Shown in pieces: positions 31,085 to 44,060 of a stretch of 64,000 nucleotides of DNA (the stretch's first letter is position 1; each line of letters opens with the position of its first letter). The notes under the pieces were generated by a model that ran no database searches, had not been told where the DNA came from, and saw nothing but the letters and a program-made list of their open reading frames with translations. The stretch covers positions 3,732,501-3,796,500 of the forward strand of contig JACVVK020000005.1 of the NCBI GenBank assembly GCA_018292915.2. Reading direction: 5' to 3'. This DNA is from Batillaria attramentaria (Eukaryota; Mollusca; Gastropoda; Batillariidae). A program made the position numbers and the translations under genes.

Positions 31085-33968
31085 CGCGCGCGCGAGAGAG
31101 AGAGAGCGGATAATTTTTCGCCACCACGCACTGTGCTGCACATTCAAGTTGGATGCCTCTATTTTGCAGACACCACAATAACACAGACACAGACGTTTTA
31201 ACAAGAAATTATATCCATCGTCTCAGCTTTTGCCACACGGCCGTTTGTATCTGCGCGGCACAGATAGCAAGTAGATTCATTGCCGGCAATTTTGGGACGA
31301 TTCCAAGTAGGGATAAGTGGGCAGACACATCCGAAAGCATTTTATAGAGCTGAAAAAAATCGGTTTCTTCCGTTCTCAGCTCTTGAAATTGGGCGCTGGA
31401 TGACGGCTTAAACAGTCGCCTCCGGTCTAGAAATAAGCAAGAGAGATGTAACAGACACGATAGAAATAGCGATCCGCGATATAAATACGTTGTGGATGTT
31501 GATTATGGTTATTCCTGGCTTTCTCGGGGTCCTTGGGGGTCGATCGATGAGATGTGATGAAGATAGCGTTATTCCATGCAATTTTACCAAGTTTTACGAC
31601 CGCTCTGTGTGTGATAACTCGTTAGCGATAGTGATCTTGATGCAGTTTGCATAGCGTCCAGTGTCGGCAATGGCTTAGATAGCCTTCTGGAGTAAATTTA
31701 AACAGATTAGTTGTTCAGCAGAAATAGCATTTGTTATTAGCTTTTCTCTTTTTGTGGTCTTTTTCCCCTCTTCTTTCCTCATATTAAGTGCGGCACAAAT
31801 GTAAGGGGGATGGGGTATTTTCCGGCTTGAACTAGAAGTAACACTAACACTAACAGGCTTTTTTTTCTCTCTACTTTTTTTTTTTTTATTAAAGCGTAGC
31901 AACTACCAGTGCTGTGATCATGATCTCGTGTTGGGCTGTGCCAGCCACTATTTAGACACCCTAGCGTAACACATGTACACGAGTCAGGTGTGATGAGTCT
32001 CTGTGTTGAAAGGGAACGCGCAGAAACATTATTACAGTTCTTCTGTACACGTCTGCCCCAGGAGATACGTAATACGGTTAGCAATTTGCATGTCTGTCAC
32101 TCGTCATAACTTCGGTTACGTTAAGTCCCCCGACGGGCCATCCCAAATCCTCACGTACTTATGCACGAAGGAGCTTATGTCTTGACCATCGTCTATGAAT
32201 CATGGATGAGCAGCCCTCAGGCAGTAATTCTGTGAGGTCACCCGAAAGTGGTCAACGGAGAGCATCAGCATCACAGGCGCTGCGGATTAACTCAGTGGAG
32301 AGGGTCCTTTGCTGTCTTGCTGGCTCTAGGGAATGGGGCAGGCTTAATCACCTTTGGGGCATCTGTGGCCTAATTGCTTGCTTGTACAGACGCTCATGTG
32401 GAGATAAGGAAACACACACGAGAGCGAATTACAGCTGTGTGGAGGGCCGGCAAGATTATGATGATTGGGCAGCAGTGTAGGCGCTCTCTCTCTCTCTCTC
32501 TCTCTCACACACACTCACACACAAACACACACACACATTCAGTGAACTACTAAATCTACATCTTTGCCATTGAAAAATAAAGGTTCGTTGTCATCACACA
32601 CTATACACACAGAATCAGAGAGAGAGAGAGAGAACTCTACAATCTGGTAGTCTCGGAGACCCTTGGTTTCCCTCCATAAAAAAGAAACATGAAAGTCTCT
32701 AATCATACACACTTTGCGTTTTCTTCAAGCCCGTCAGGCGAATTCGTCAGACCAATTATCACCATTAGCAGTCAGGCGTTGGATATTACCATGCGCGTAT
32801 TCGATGTGCTCTTATCTCGTTCACAGCCCATATTGCTTTGGCAGAACATGCTGGAATAATTTATAGCACCTGAAGGTTGTTTATCGAGTCTTTTCTTACA
32901 CTGCGTTGCATTGCTTATCTTGGCTCCGCAGAGACACTTATTTTCTGTCGTTTCGGAGTGATTCGGTGTTTACCAGCAATTTGGCGTGTTTATGATATAA
33001 TAATCTCGTCAGAGTTTGAAGATCGTCATTTGTGGTGCAAAAATCTGGTTTGACATTTTGTAAATCAGAACTTTATAACTGATAAATTAGTCCAACTCTT
33101 TCTGAGCCCCCCCCCCCCCCTTTTTTTTTTTATTTTTGTTTTTCCTTCCATTGACGCTCTGCCCATCATTATCCAGTCGAACCAACCCACCGCGCACGCA
33201 CGCACGCGCGCGCGCGCGCGCGTTTTTCCTCCCCTAAGCGTAGAAAAAAGACTAACAAGTTCAAAAGACCTGATTCAGTTTCAAGGCAGGGAGAAGTCAC
33301 TTGGAAAGCGTTGAGAGACGGAAATGGAGGCACAGAAAGCGAACATTCTTTTTTCCCTCCTCCTCAGAAGCAGAAATCAAATCCGCACCCAGGAAAAGGC
33401 CGATCAGCAGCTCTTCAGACAGGATGGAGACGTCCTGAGGCAGCTGCTGTAGCAGGAAGCACTCGGCTCTTAATCATTGAAATATTGCTCGTCCTTTCCG
33501 GAACCTCTTTGCAGATGGCCTTGTGTTCTCAAAAACTACAAAGACCAAGCAGCTGGCACGAGTGATATATTTATTCTGCATTCAATGCAAGCTGGCAGAT
33601 CAAGGGAACCGGGGGGGGGGGGGGGGGCAAAAAAAAAAAAAAAAACCCACAAAAAAGGGCGTGAATTTCCTTGTTTCTTTTTTCCGAGAAAAGGCCATTA
33701 TTTGTTCCCAGTGATACGGGTGGATGAAATGCGTTGTGTTCATATGTGTTCATAAAAGTAATTACCAGCCCGTGTTTGGGGGGTTTGATCGGAGACAACT
33801 TGATAAGTTAGAATTAAAGGGGCTGTGGTGATGTGTGCCGCTGTCGGTACGTATGCATGACTTCGTTGTTACTGGCTCAGAATCTTATGGATCTCTCACA
33901 TGCAGTACAAATTCTATCTCGTTTACTTCTCTTTTATGTGGTATGGGGGGGGGGGGGGGTGGGGGGGC

Positions 33969-34135
33969 TGGGGCAGCCGAATGGTAGAGCGTTGGACTTA
34001 TAGTGCTCGGGTCGAGAGTTCGAATCCCGAGACTGGGGTCTAATATTTGTGCTAGCCTTATTCTCGTTGCCCTGTCTTTGATATCACCCATACGCGGTGG
34101 AAAAGGACGTTAAACTCCCAAATACCCACCCACCC
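33969..34135 (+). mobile_element. tRNA-derived SINE
   Basis: The head carries a box-A-like AATGGTAGAGCGTTGGAC and a clear box B, AGTTCGAATCC (34017-34027), at tRNA-like spacing. A body shared with 48749-48890 follows (TCTCGTTGCCCTGTCT, GATATC(A/G)CCCATA) and a GGTGGAAAAGGACGTTAAA tail with A/C-rich repeats. It is not a functional tRNA gene: the acceptor arms do not pair and the transcript unit continues into the SINE body. Confidence 0.7.
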
Positions 34136-34469
34136 TCCTTCGTATAGTAGGTATCTGCTGTTATCTAAAATTCCCTACGTATCGGCAATTTGAAAGTGAA
34201 GATGAGTGGGTAGGTACTGCTGTTGTCTGTTTGTTTGGTCGTTTTGATACATCAAACACAATGCGTTCTTACTCGGTCAGACATCAGAAGTTTTTTTGGT
34301 TTTTTTTTTCCTAATTAGTGTTTATTCGGGACTTTTTTTATTTACAAGTTTATTTCAGAGATACATGTACCTCAAAGTTCTGAAGTTTTAAATTATACTT
34401 AAGTTTGTGACTGCTGTTTCAGAGTCCTTCAGATTTCTGCAAAGTTTGTCATTGTGTTACCTGTTTCAG

Positions 34470-34681
34470 TCGGACATCAAAGGCAGCCAGAAGACGCTGG
34501 TGGAGCAGCTGACAGCCCAGATTAGTGAGTCCCCAGGTCCTCCGACACGCAAGCTTCTCGCCAGGTGTCTGGCGCAGCTTTTCAGCGTGGGCGATACCTT
34601 CGCCCTGTTTGAAACAATCAACAAATGCAACGATGTTATCCGCAACAAAGACGACTCTCCTAGCTACCTGCCCACAAGATT
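34470..34681 (+). CDS. HEATR5: HEATR5 exon 2
   Basis: CTGTTTCAG|TCGGACATC… to …ACAAGATT|GTAAGTT; 212 nt, phase 0 in and phase 2 out. It encodes the conserved [20 protein letters not shown] and [18 protein letters not shown] stretches of the N-terminal helical repeats. Confidence 0.93.
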
Positions 34682-35020
34682 GTAAGTTGTGGTGAAGTGT
34701 GTCTATCTTTGGGGGGGAGGGGGAGGGGGAGGAGGAAGTGAATGACTGTCTAATCTGGAGTTTACACATAAGAAAAGCGTTGTCTGTTTTTGGTATCTCA
34801 GGCTAGGTGGTTCAATTAAACGAAAATGCGCGTGGCCAAGTTAAGTAAAAAGTTAGCCCAGGCTGTGGTGTTGGGCGATGGGTGAGGGTCAAACTGAACT
34901 TATAAAGGGAAAAGGGAAATGACCTCTCCACCAGAACAGTCAGCACGTGTGGTTCTCAGTATGATTTTTGCCCTTTGCCAAAACTGAGTCGTGCTCATGC
35001 ATTTATCTTTTTAATTCCAG

Positions 35021-35129
35021 GGCGGCCATCGCTTGTCTGGGAGGCATGTACGAGAAACTTGGTCGCATGACGGGACGTTCATATGAGGAAACAGTACAAA
35101 TCCTGATAAAAGCTCTGAAAAATGCAGAG
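35021..35129 (+). CDS. HEATR5: HEATR5 exon 3
   Basis: TTCCAG|GGCGGCC… to …GCAGAG|GTAAGAA; 109 nt. Encodes AAIACLGGMYEKLGRMTGRS and then YEETVQILIKALKNAE. The preceding intron is short (339 bp). Confidence 0.92.
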
Positions 35130-38100
35130 GTAAGAACACACCATCTTTCCTCGTTTGCCTCCATACGATCACCACATGGTCAACATCACCATCACCAATG
35201 CTGTCACCAGATTAACCACTGAACGAGGCTCCTGTTGAAGTGAGAAACTGGAGCCAAAGATATCATTGGCTCAGTTCACGAGTTATTACAGAATGTGAAT
35301 TATTTATTAGTGCCAGCATGGAACATTTTCTACGCCGTGAGAAGGTTGACATTCGGTTGCATTAGCAGTCAGTTCTTGTCCCTGGCATCAACGAACCAGC
35401 TTGAAATGGTGAAATTGATTTCGTTCTCCTGTTGCTCAAGCTTACAGGGACGAAATAATTGTAATCTAAAAAATAGTTGGCCATCGTTATTTCCTTCGTC
35501 GGAAGACCATCCAAAATAAAAAAAATAAAAAAAATTATGCCATTTGCAATCACAAAGCTTGAACGAACCCACCCGAAAAGCAGTTCGCTGGCGCTTCTAA
35601 AATACTAACAATAAAGAATCGCTTTTTGTCAGTGCCGTCGTGGAGCATTTTCGCGATCTATACGTGGACATTAGATTGCATTAGCACACCGCTTGTCGCT
35701 GGCATCACCGCTCTGGCTTGAAATTATGCCAAAGTACCCTCTCTCAACGAAGATCCTGCTTCTCCTCAGTCGTGGATAACAAGCTAGGAAGCTGGTTGTA
35801 TGTCACGTCAGCGGCATTGTGGTAGACGATAAGCAAGAGATTAAAATAATTCTCTAGGCGGAGCTCCAGTAGCTGAAGCCGGTGTGAGGTCGACGGTTGT
35901 CAGTCAGCCGTGTTCGTCCGGATAAGATAGCGCGTGCCTACATCGTGCACGGAGGGGAATGTTTATGTACTACACCCTGAATATGTCGGAACTAAAGTGT
36001 GAATGGATGCCTCACAGCTTGGGTAGTACAGGAGTGCAGATTCCTCTCTACACAACCAAGCCTGTGTAGGCCGAAGGACTCTGCTGGCAAATTGGCCGAC
36101 CCGGCTAGACAGGTGGTCGCCTTGGGCAGGATACACTATAAAATCTACCTAGCCTTTGAACCTGAAACCTGTATAGGATGGTCGCTTAAATGGACTAGGT
36201 CGCCTTGCATAGTAAAACTTAAGACAGTAAATCTTCCTAACTTTTAAAACTGACGGCCTACATCAGTACATGTCTTCGGACAGGTCTAGCAGGCATAGTC
36301 GAGACACGTATCCTGCTTTTTTGACAGCACAGTATGAAAACGTTGTTTCCACAAATAGAAAGCAGAAAGCGTTTTTATGAAACACATGCAGCATTGATGC
36401 GCAAGTTGGCTATAAAACAAAACAAACAACAGCAAAAGAACCCGGAAGAAATTGAAGTCGATCAGGCCTGAATATTAGTGGCAGCTGCTCGGAAGAAAGG
36501 TGTGTTTTTCAGTGTTAACAAGCGGGTTGGTGTGGAGATGGCTTGTAGTTGGTTTCATATTGCGGCCTTTAATTGGTTTAATTTCTTCCATTTTTTTTCT
36601 CTTTTTTTTATATCATTTTTTTCTGCATTCGTGAAACCCGTACACGCTGACTTTTTTAATCGGAGAGATTCCAGAAATTCTTCAGGCTCGTGAGATTTTT
36701 CAGGTGGTTAACGCCTGCTGGTGTGGGCTGATAGGGTATCAGCGAACTTTGAACTTGTTCTGTCGCTTCGCATCACCGGCCATATATCTTATCTATCCAC
36801 TCGAGTGGAAATAGGCCGTGTATCTTCATTACGAGTATGGCCTCAGTAAATCAGGCGTAGACATACTGTTCGGATCATTATGCCTGTTTTTTATTTCGAT
36901 TTTTGAAAGTTAATTATCACATGGCTGCTTTATTATATTTATTATCATTGTCATTATTATCAGTGCAGAATTAATGGATGTGCCCGCCCCCCCCCCCCCA
37001 CCCCCACCCCAAAAAAAGGAAAAGAAAAAAAAAAATCCGCATACCATACACACTGACACTGTAACGACATTTGTCTCGGGGTTTTTTTTTTGGTTTTTTT
37101 TTTTTTTTTTTTGGGGGGGGGGGGGGGGTGTTCTCCCGGCTCCTTGGCTGTCATTGGCTTTGATGTTTTCCTCTTCGTCGAGAGTGCCAGTATAATTCAG
37201 TAGGCTGTACAGAGCCATAATATTTCAACAAACTATTTACTTTCCATTTTTGTCTAGTGTTAAAAGTAGATACCCCTGAAAATAAACTACAGACCTATCA
37301 CTTTAAGAGAGCAAATTATGATATGTGGTGCAATACTCCAAGCACCTTCACAAATACAAGTACTATGGGCTCCTTGAGTCTATCGTACACAGCTTTTACC
37401 CCCCCCCCCCCCCCTCCCCGCCGCTGCTGAAAGCTATTTTCAGGGCTTTATTTTGAAAGCAAACTTTACATCTAGTGATTGATTTGATAGCGCGGCGTGT
37501 AACAGCTTCGGTCTCTTAGAATCCAGCAAAGTTGAAGCACCCCCTTTGGATAGTGCACCAGGGGTTCAAAGGGGTTGTATTGAAGAGGGGTGCCGTGAGG
37601 AATGTGTACGATGCACGTTTTATTTGAAGGGCCTTTTCTTGGTGGAGTGGAGCGCTACCTGCCTCTCTGCCAAATGCATTTGCACCTGCGGGATCTTTAC
37701 TGTGCTTGTACCAGTCAGGCACCCACAGTGTACAGCGGGGAATGCTGCACTGCCCGGCGTTGCCCTCGTTGCAAGCACTCTCGCTCTGTGAAACACGGTT
37801 GTTGGCGTAGGGTACATGCAGTGGCGTTGAAGGCCAAGCTTTTGACACATCTAGGCTCACAAATAATTTTGAACTGTTTTTGTGATGTCTAGCATCGTAC
37901 TATTTACCCAGTTTCAGCCTAGCATAGTCTGGCACTGAGCCAACTGAAACCGCCCAAACGCGAGGCGAAGAACACTGCATCTACCACATCCTTTGGGGGG
38001 GGCATGCACTGACTAGTATGGGCCGTTGTACTCGTTCGCACAGCCAGCGTACGTCAGTGTGTTGCATTCAGAGCTCTACTCATCATTACTGCAGACTGTT

Positions 38101-40715
38101 TCGAGCGTTCAGACACACTCACAAGTGCAACTGTTCCCAAACAAAAGGTGTCTTCTGTAAAGCTTAGTAATCTTAGAATGTGGATCTTTAAACGCAGTAT
38201 CAGTCAGTGATCCTCCCTCGTCACCTGGAAACGTGAATCTTCTTCATACGCACGGGCCCCGTACACTCTGTCTACCCACGTGACCAGCCAGCGCAGGACC
38301 GGAGCCGGCCGGTGGAAAATGTTTAATTCAACAGCAAGGCCTGTCGTGTGTTATCCGTGAAATTGAGTGATTATTTCACGCTGTCGCGAATCAATCAGGT
38401 GTGTTAGCTTTGATGGCACCGCTAATGAGGTTCGGTGTGGCAACATACATTGTGGGTATCATTACGCACATATTTCCCTCAAAGGGTTTTAAATGTAATC
38501 CAGAAAGACGAGGGCCGTCCTTTGCGGTCTTAAATCTCCGTTGGGGATGCCTCGCCCTGGCTGTAATTTTAAAGCCTCACCAGATGAACCTAACAGGTTC
38601 AGGTGTGCATCAGGCTGCAGCATTTTCACGAGACCGTGGTATTGTATATAAAACGTGTCAGATTTCTTAATGTGTGAGACTGAGAGTCAACACAACCGTC
38701 ACCCAAGGAAGATCATGATTTTATGGACGTCTGGCCCTCTCTGGCAACGTCGTCTTTACCTGTTGTGTGGGTTTTTTTCTTTTCTAACAGATTTTTTTCT
38801 TTCTTCGTTTTGATGGCCGGTTTTTCGTGGTAATATTTGTGCAACAGTATCCAGTCAGTGATTTGGAGACTCTTACACTAATCTTACAGTCGGTGCTGTC
38901 TGTGTGTCCGGCCAACATTGCGGGGGGGGGGGGGGGGGGGGGGGCTTCCTGTCACGAGACGGTACTCTTCCGTGTTTAAATCGAGACTCTTTATGCTGAC
39001 TTTCAGTGCAGTCTTTCAAACGAATAAGCAGCGGCCGCCCGAGTGAAGTCGGAGAATTTACTTTGTCCAGTCAGAGTATACCTGCACCCAGCAGTGATTA
39101 ACACTAACAACAGCACCTGGTTGTTAAGCGGTTACAGAGTTCCGTATAATCACTCACAGATCGACAGGTGCCGGTCCCGATTAGCTTCCGACACCAGCCA
39201 GCGTAGGGCAGACAGTGGATGGTCTGTGATATGGTCTTCCTGAGTCTGGCTGATGATTATCTAGAAGCACCGTTCTCTCTCGATCAAACGTATCGGTTCA
39301 CTGTTTAGTGTTAGCTTCTCCAGTGAATGCTGTCATTGGTCTGAGGGTCTTCCGCTTCCATATTTCACACGCTCCAATTTTGTGGTTAAGAAATCAGTGC
39401 TGCAAGCGTCAAGTTTTGTGTCAGTGCTGCTGTCAGTTTTGTCCCCGTTTTTGCAATGGTCACGGCTACAGTAGCGCCATGTGCAATTGATTACAACTTT
39501 CAGTAATACTAATGTCAGTCTTGTGACAGTACTGCTAGCGTCAGTTCTTTCCCCGTTATTGCAGTGGTCAGCTGCAGTATTGAAGTTTCACCTTCAAGCT
39601 TTAGAGTAACGATGACCCGCTTGTTTCTGATAGTTATTTGTTGTTGTTGTTGTTTCTGAGTCGGGAGGGGATTAGGTGGGAATGTTACATCTCGTCTTTG
39701 AAGTGGGAACAGTAATAAACGAACCAGAGTTACCTTCACGACAGTGTTCCAAACAGGCCGGTCGCGGCAACAGGTTCCATTGTGCCTGTAGATATAAAAG
39801 CCAGACTCGCTATAGAACCATCACCGGTTGTCTACCCGATCGACTGCCAGATACCCGATCTGAAAGCCATCAGTGAGAAATTAGGGTGGATGGGAAAAGG
39901 GGAGGGGTGTTGAGAGAGAGAGATGGGGGGGGGGGGGGAGCAGATCCGCGATGGTTTTTGGCAGATAGTCCCGGTTGTGCATCTAGATTAGCAGGGAATG
40001 TGTAGCCGCATTCTCACTCCCCCTGTCATTGATCCGACCCGCGCCTCGTTCCTCAGTGTCCCCCTGAGATCTGCGCCGTCAGTTTTTTTTTTTTTTTTCT
40101 TTTTTTTTGGGGGGGGGGGGGGGGGCGCGGTTGGGGCTGGAGAATCGATCTCGTTTCAAAACGTTTCTGTGATGAATCTTTCGGCTGTCATTTTGGATGA
40201 CTGCTCTGTGCGAAGTGGCAGGCTCATCGCCATCGGTTTGTCTGGTTTCGAACTTACGTCAAAAGTTTCTGTCTGCACATGCTGCTGAAAAAAAGTAGTG
40301 GGGGGGGGGGGGGGGCAGGGGGGGGGGGGGGCGTCGGGTTATTTTGTGATTTTTTTTTTTCGGAGTTATGTCAAGTGTCATTTGTTTGTAATCTTTTAAC
40401 TATCTCCTGTCATACTCTGTGTGTGTGTTGGTGGGGGGGGGGGGGTATAAGTAAACATTTCTAGTGTCCTTGTTTGTCGTAATTATAAAATTTCAAATTT
40501 GCACTCCTTTTCACAGATGGTTACATAAAGTAATCGGATCAGTTTCCATCACTTGTTTGACATCATGTTATTACTGTTAGATGTCACCACATCAATTGCG
40601 CATTTCATCACTACTTCACCAGCTGCGCTTCGGTCAGTGTTTTTCTAACCCCACTGACATTCAGTCACATCAGATTCACGTCACTGTCGAACTTTGCGTC
40701 TTTTTTGTGTTACAG
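35130..40715 (+). other. HEATR5 intron 3 (5.6 kb)
   Basis: No exon is recognised. It contains many homopolymer junctions (for example C/A near 36990-37040, T/G at 37081-37131, poly-G at 38923-38944, T/G at 40083-40126, poly-G at 40301-40332). A segment at 37886-38200 is related to 28045-28420. Confidence 0.7.
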
Positions 40716-40865
40716 TCCCAAGGGCGGTTCGAGATCATGCAGACCCTGGAGCGGGTGGTGTCCGGCCTGGGGTCAGCAGGTTCGTCCACCCACAAGGAGG
40801 TGTACAAGGCCGCCCGTCAGGCCCTCACAGACCGCGCCATGTCCGTCAGGCTAGCCGCCGCCAGG
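40716..40865 (+). CDS. HEATR5: HEATR5 exon 4
   Basis: GTTACAG|TCCCAAGGG… to …GCCAGG|GTGAGTA; 150 nt, phase 0 at both ends. Encodes SQGRFEIMQTLERVVSGLGS then …SSTHKEVYKAARQALTDRAM…, matching the family. Confidence 0.92.
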
Positions 40866-41261
40866 GTGAGTAGTTTGTTTGTCCGTCAGTCAGTTGTTTC
40901 AGCCAGTCAGTCAGTTCGTCCATTCTGTCAGCCGATGAGTCGGTCAGCCTGGGTCAGTGTGTCAACGTTTGACTGCTCATGTAGCGGTTAGTCAACTTGT
41001 CAGCTAATCAGTCAACCAAACTGAGGTGTGTGAAAACTGCATGGCTGAGATGTTTGAAGGCCAGTACGCTGTACTAGATAATGTGAATGTAAATTTTGAA
41101 TGCAAGCACTCACATTGAATCATTTGGTGCATTTTGTGTATGTATATATGTGTGTGTGTGTGGGGGGGGGGGGATGTGAAAGTATCGTGGGGGGGGGGGG
41201 GGGGGTAACGGGGTGGTTGGCCCGGTTTGGCTCTGAAGCAACTGTGCCCGGTTGTCTTACC

Positions 41262-41301
<40 letters not shown>

Positions 41302-41567
41302 TAACAGTAGTGGTTTCTCGTTTGTTTTCTGTACTCACTGTCTCTTCCACAGTGGTTCCAGTTTCTGCCTGTATTTCCCTCAGCACTCCACTGACTTCCG
41401 ACTCCGCATTCCACGAGTTTTATTTTTCCCCATTTCCCCTCCCAAATGTTTTCTATTTTGATCGCCTTGCCAGCTCCACCTCTGCAGCGATAACAATCGC
41501 AGCCTTTGTTGTCGACCTCCCGCCAGCTTTAAAAAAACTTTCCTCAACCCAGAACCACCCCTCTCTC

Positions 41568-41598
<31 letters not shown>

Positions 41599-41654
41599 GG
41601 TTTTTCAAATTGCTTTCTTGCCTCCACGGTCTTTTGCAGAGGCGATGTTGAAAG

Positions 41655-42165
41655 TTTTATGAAAGTTGCTGTCAAAACTTCTGCAGCTGAGAAATAGTGT
41701 TTCGCACTTAGCACCATCCATCATCATTATTCTCCCTCCTCCTCCTCCCCACGCCCCCCCCCCCCCCCCCAAGCAAGTTTGCATGTTAAAAGAAATCTAC
41801 CGTCAAACTTCAGTCTCTGCAAAATGATAGTTAAAGTTTCACCATTCATGGTTCCTATCCGTCATCATTAACACCCGCCCTCCACCTCCACCCACCTCTC
41901 ACACAAGCAAGTTTGCAATTTGGGTGAAATCTGCTGTCAAAACTTCTGTCTCTGCAAAATGGTATTGACAGTTTGATCATTCACGATTGCTATTCGTCAT
42001 CATTAACACCGACCCTCCACCCCCTCCTATCTCTCTGACACACAAACAAGTCTGCATTTTAGATGAAATCTGTTGTCAAAACTTCTGTCTCTGCAAAATG
42101 ATATTTACAGTTTTATCAATCATGATTGTTATCTGTCATCATTAACACTCTCCTCCCCACCCACA
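41655..42165. repeat. Minisatellite, period about 137 bp, about 4 copies
   Basis: The units share TCTGTCTCTGCAAAATG, CATTCA(C/T)G..T, GTCATCATTAACAC and a C-rich stretch. Anchor positions are near 41673 (diverged), 41815, 41951 and 42089. Confidence 0.8.
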
Positions 42166-43864
42166 CACACACACACACTACCATCTATCTCTTCCCTGTC
42201 TCTTCCTCTCGCTCATGTTTACAGTTTTCGTTCGTATTTCCTTTCTTTAACGCTATCTTCTTTTCTCACTCCTTTATTGACTCGGCGCCAGTAATTTGCC
42301 AGACTGTGTAGAATCGACTGAGCACACTACAGTAGAGTACAGCCTCCATTGTGTAACACACAGTCCAGGGAGGGTTTTGTTGCGTCTACAGCATCGCGCG
42401 CCCCGTGTTTTCATTAGCGTCGCGAAAGCTTTTGGCTCCGGTGACAATTGCTCTTGTGGCGGTGCCAGAAGAGAGGAGAATTCTTAGGCGCGAACCTCAC
42501 ACTGTAACGAGATACAGTGTCATAGTCTGAAAGCGACTTTTGCGGGTTTTTTTTTTTTTTTTTCTCTCTCTCTCCCAATATTCGACACTCAGTGGACAGT
42601 GCATGTGGTACGTTCGTTGTTTTTGAAAAGATCTGTAACTTAAGGGTGTAACTGCGCTTAGTATTTATGTTTGTTTTACCTAGTTGTAATAAATTGTTGT
42701 TTGTTTTCTATTCTGTTTTGTGATCGGGAGTTTGAAAAATTAGCATGAAGGTGCAGCGTCTCCTGCATGTCCTAGGTTTGTACTGCCCCGTAGACCAGTT
42801 TGCATCATTTGTCCAGCGTTACATTTTTTTTTATTTTTTTTTTTACGTAGTGCAGGCACACTTAGCCGCGAATTAGTCTGTGGTGCTTGCGCGGCATAAA
42901 GCCCGGAAAACTCATTCACTCACTCAGATGAACTCCTATTAACATAATAAGGGTATGGTGTTGGTAGTCACGCAAACGTTTCCTTTTGGTCATCAACCAC
43001 TGCTTGGCTGTGTACAGTGCAGTCTTCACACCAGTCGGATTCTTCTCACGCAGTTTCCAGTAATAGAGCCCTTGATGGATAGGTAAATGGCATACGAATT
43101 TCCGTAATAGAGATTGTTCCCCCAGACGGCGTGAGGAACGACGATCAAAATCAATCCATCTGCCTCTAATGATGTTACATATCAGTTTATCTCTGCCCCC
43201 CCCCCCCCCCACCCTTTTTCCCCTTATTGAGACTCTAATAAGAAAAACTGGAGTAAGAAAGACGTTAAGGAACACATCTCTCGGTTTCCATCTTTGTGTG
43301 TGTGAGGGGGGGGGGGGGAGTCCATTCCTCCCTAGCCAGTGCAGGATCACGAAGAGCGTGCTATAACACTCACCTCAGCTACCTCACTTCCTCTTGTGGA
43401 TTCTTCAGGTGAGAACGTAGCGTTGATCGATCGAAGCCGAGCGATGACCTCAATCCAATACATCCCCCCCCCCTCCCCCTCCTCCTCCTTTTCGAGTCTA
43501 TCATACAGCTGCTGCTGTCCGTTTCGTCTCCTGTCTCTTGTACAACACGTTCTTTTGCCGCCCCCAATTACGCGGCTCAGGTAGATCGTTTATCGTCTGC
43601 TATTAGAGACGACAGACAGGGTCGTGTTGCACGTGCAATTTTGCCTCGGAACACAAGGTGCTGATTAAGGTCACAGACCTCGTGCGTCTGAAAGAGAGGG
43701 AGAGAGAGAGATAGAGACGGATGTGAGGCATCGTAGGCATCAGTATCATTACATATTTTTTCTTGTTCTTGTTCCATGGCGTCTGGGAGTTCACGTATAC
43801 TGATACCCACAAAGCGTCAGCAGTACAGGACTCAACGCTGAGGAAGAGCCGCCTCCCCCCCCCC

Positions 43865-44060
43865 AAAAAAAATAAATAAATAAATAAATAAATAAATAAA
43901 AAATGAATAAATAAAATAAATAAAAATAAAAAATAAAATAAAATAAAAAAATAAAATAAAAAAATAAAATAGATAATTTAATAAAATGAAAGAAATAAAT
44001 AAAAAGGAAAATATAAAGCAAGATTTTTAAAATTTCTAATTATTTAAAATGAATAAGATA
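43865..44060. repeat. (AAAT)n-type AT-rich low-complexity block
   Basis: AATAAATAAATA and variants for about 190 bp, starting at a poly-C/poly-A junction. Confidence 0.85.

Larger units (their letters stand above)
29038..34469 (+). other. HEATR5 intron 1 (5.4 kb)
   Basis: No exon is recognised inside. It holds (TG)n at 31038-31082 followed by CG and AG runs, (TC)n/(CA)n near 32484-32536, a (CG)n run at about 33193-33221, several poly-G/C tracts (29803-29819, 33110-33120, 33610-33627, 33946-33967) and the SINE at 33969-34135. Confidence 0.7.

Noticed and set aside
33971..34042. Functional tRNA gene
   Set aside because: Promoter boxes are present but the arms do not pair, and the sequence continues into a SINE body shared with another locus.
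39515..39739. Short frames across HEATR5 introns, including this one
   Set aside because: No domain, no splice-phase support and no conservation that can be seen. Treated as intron.
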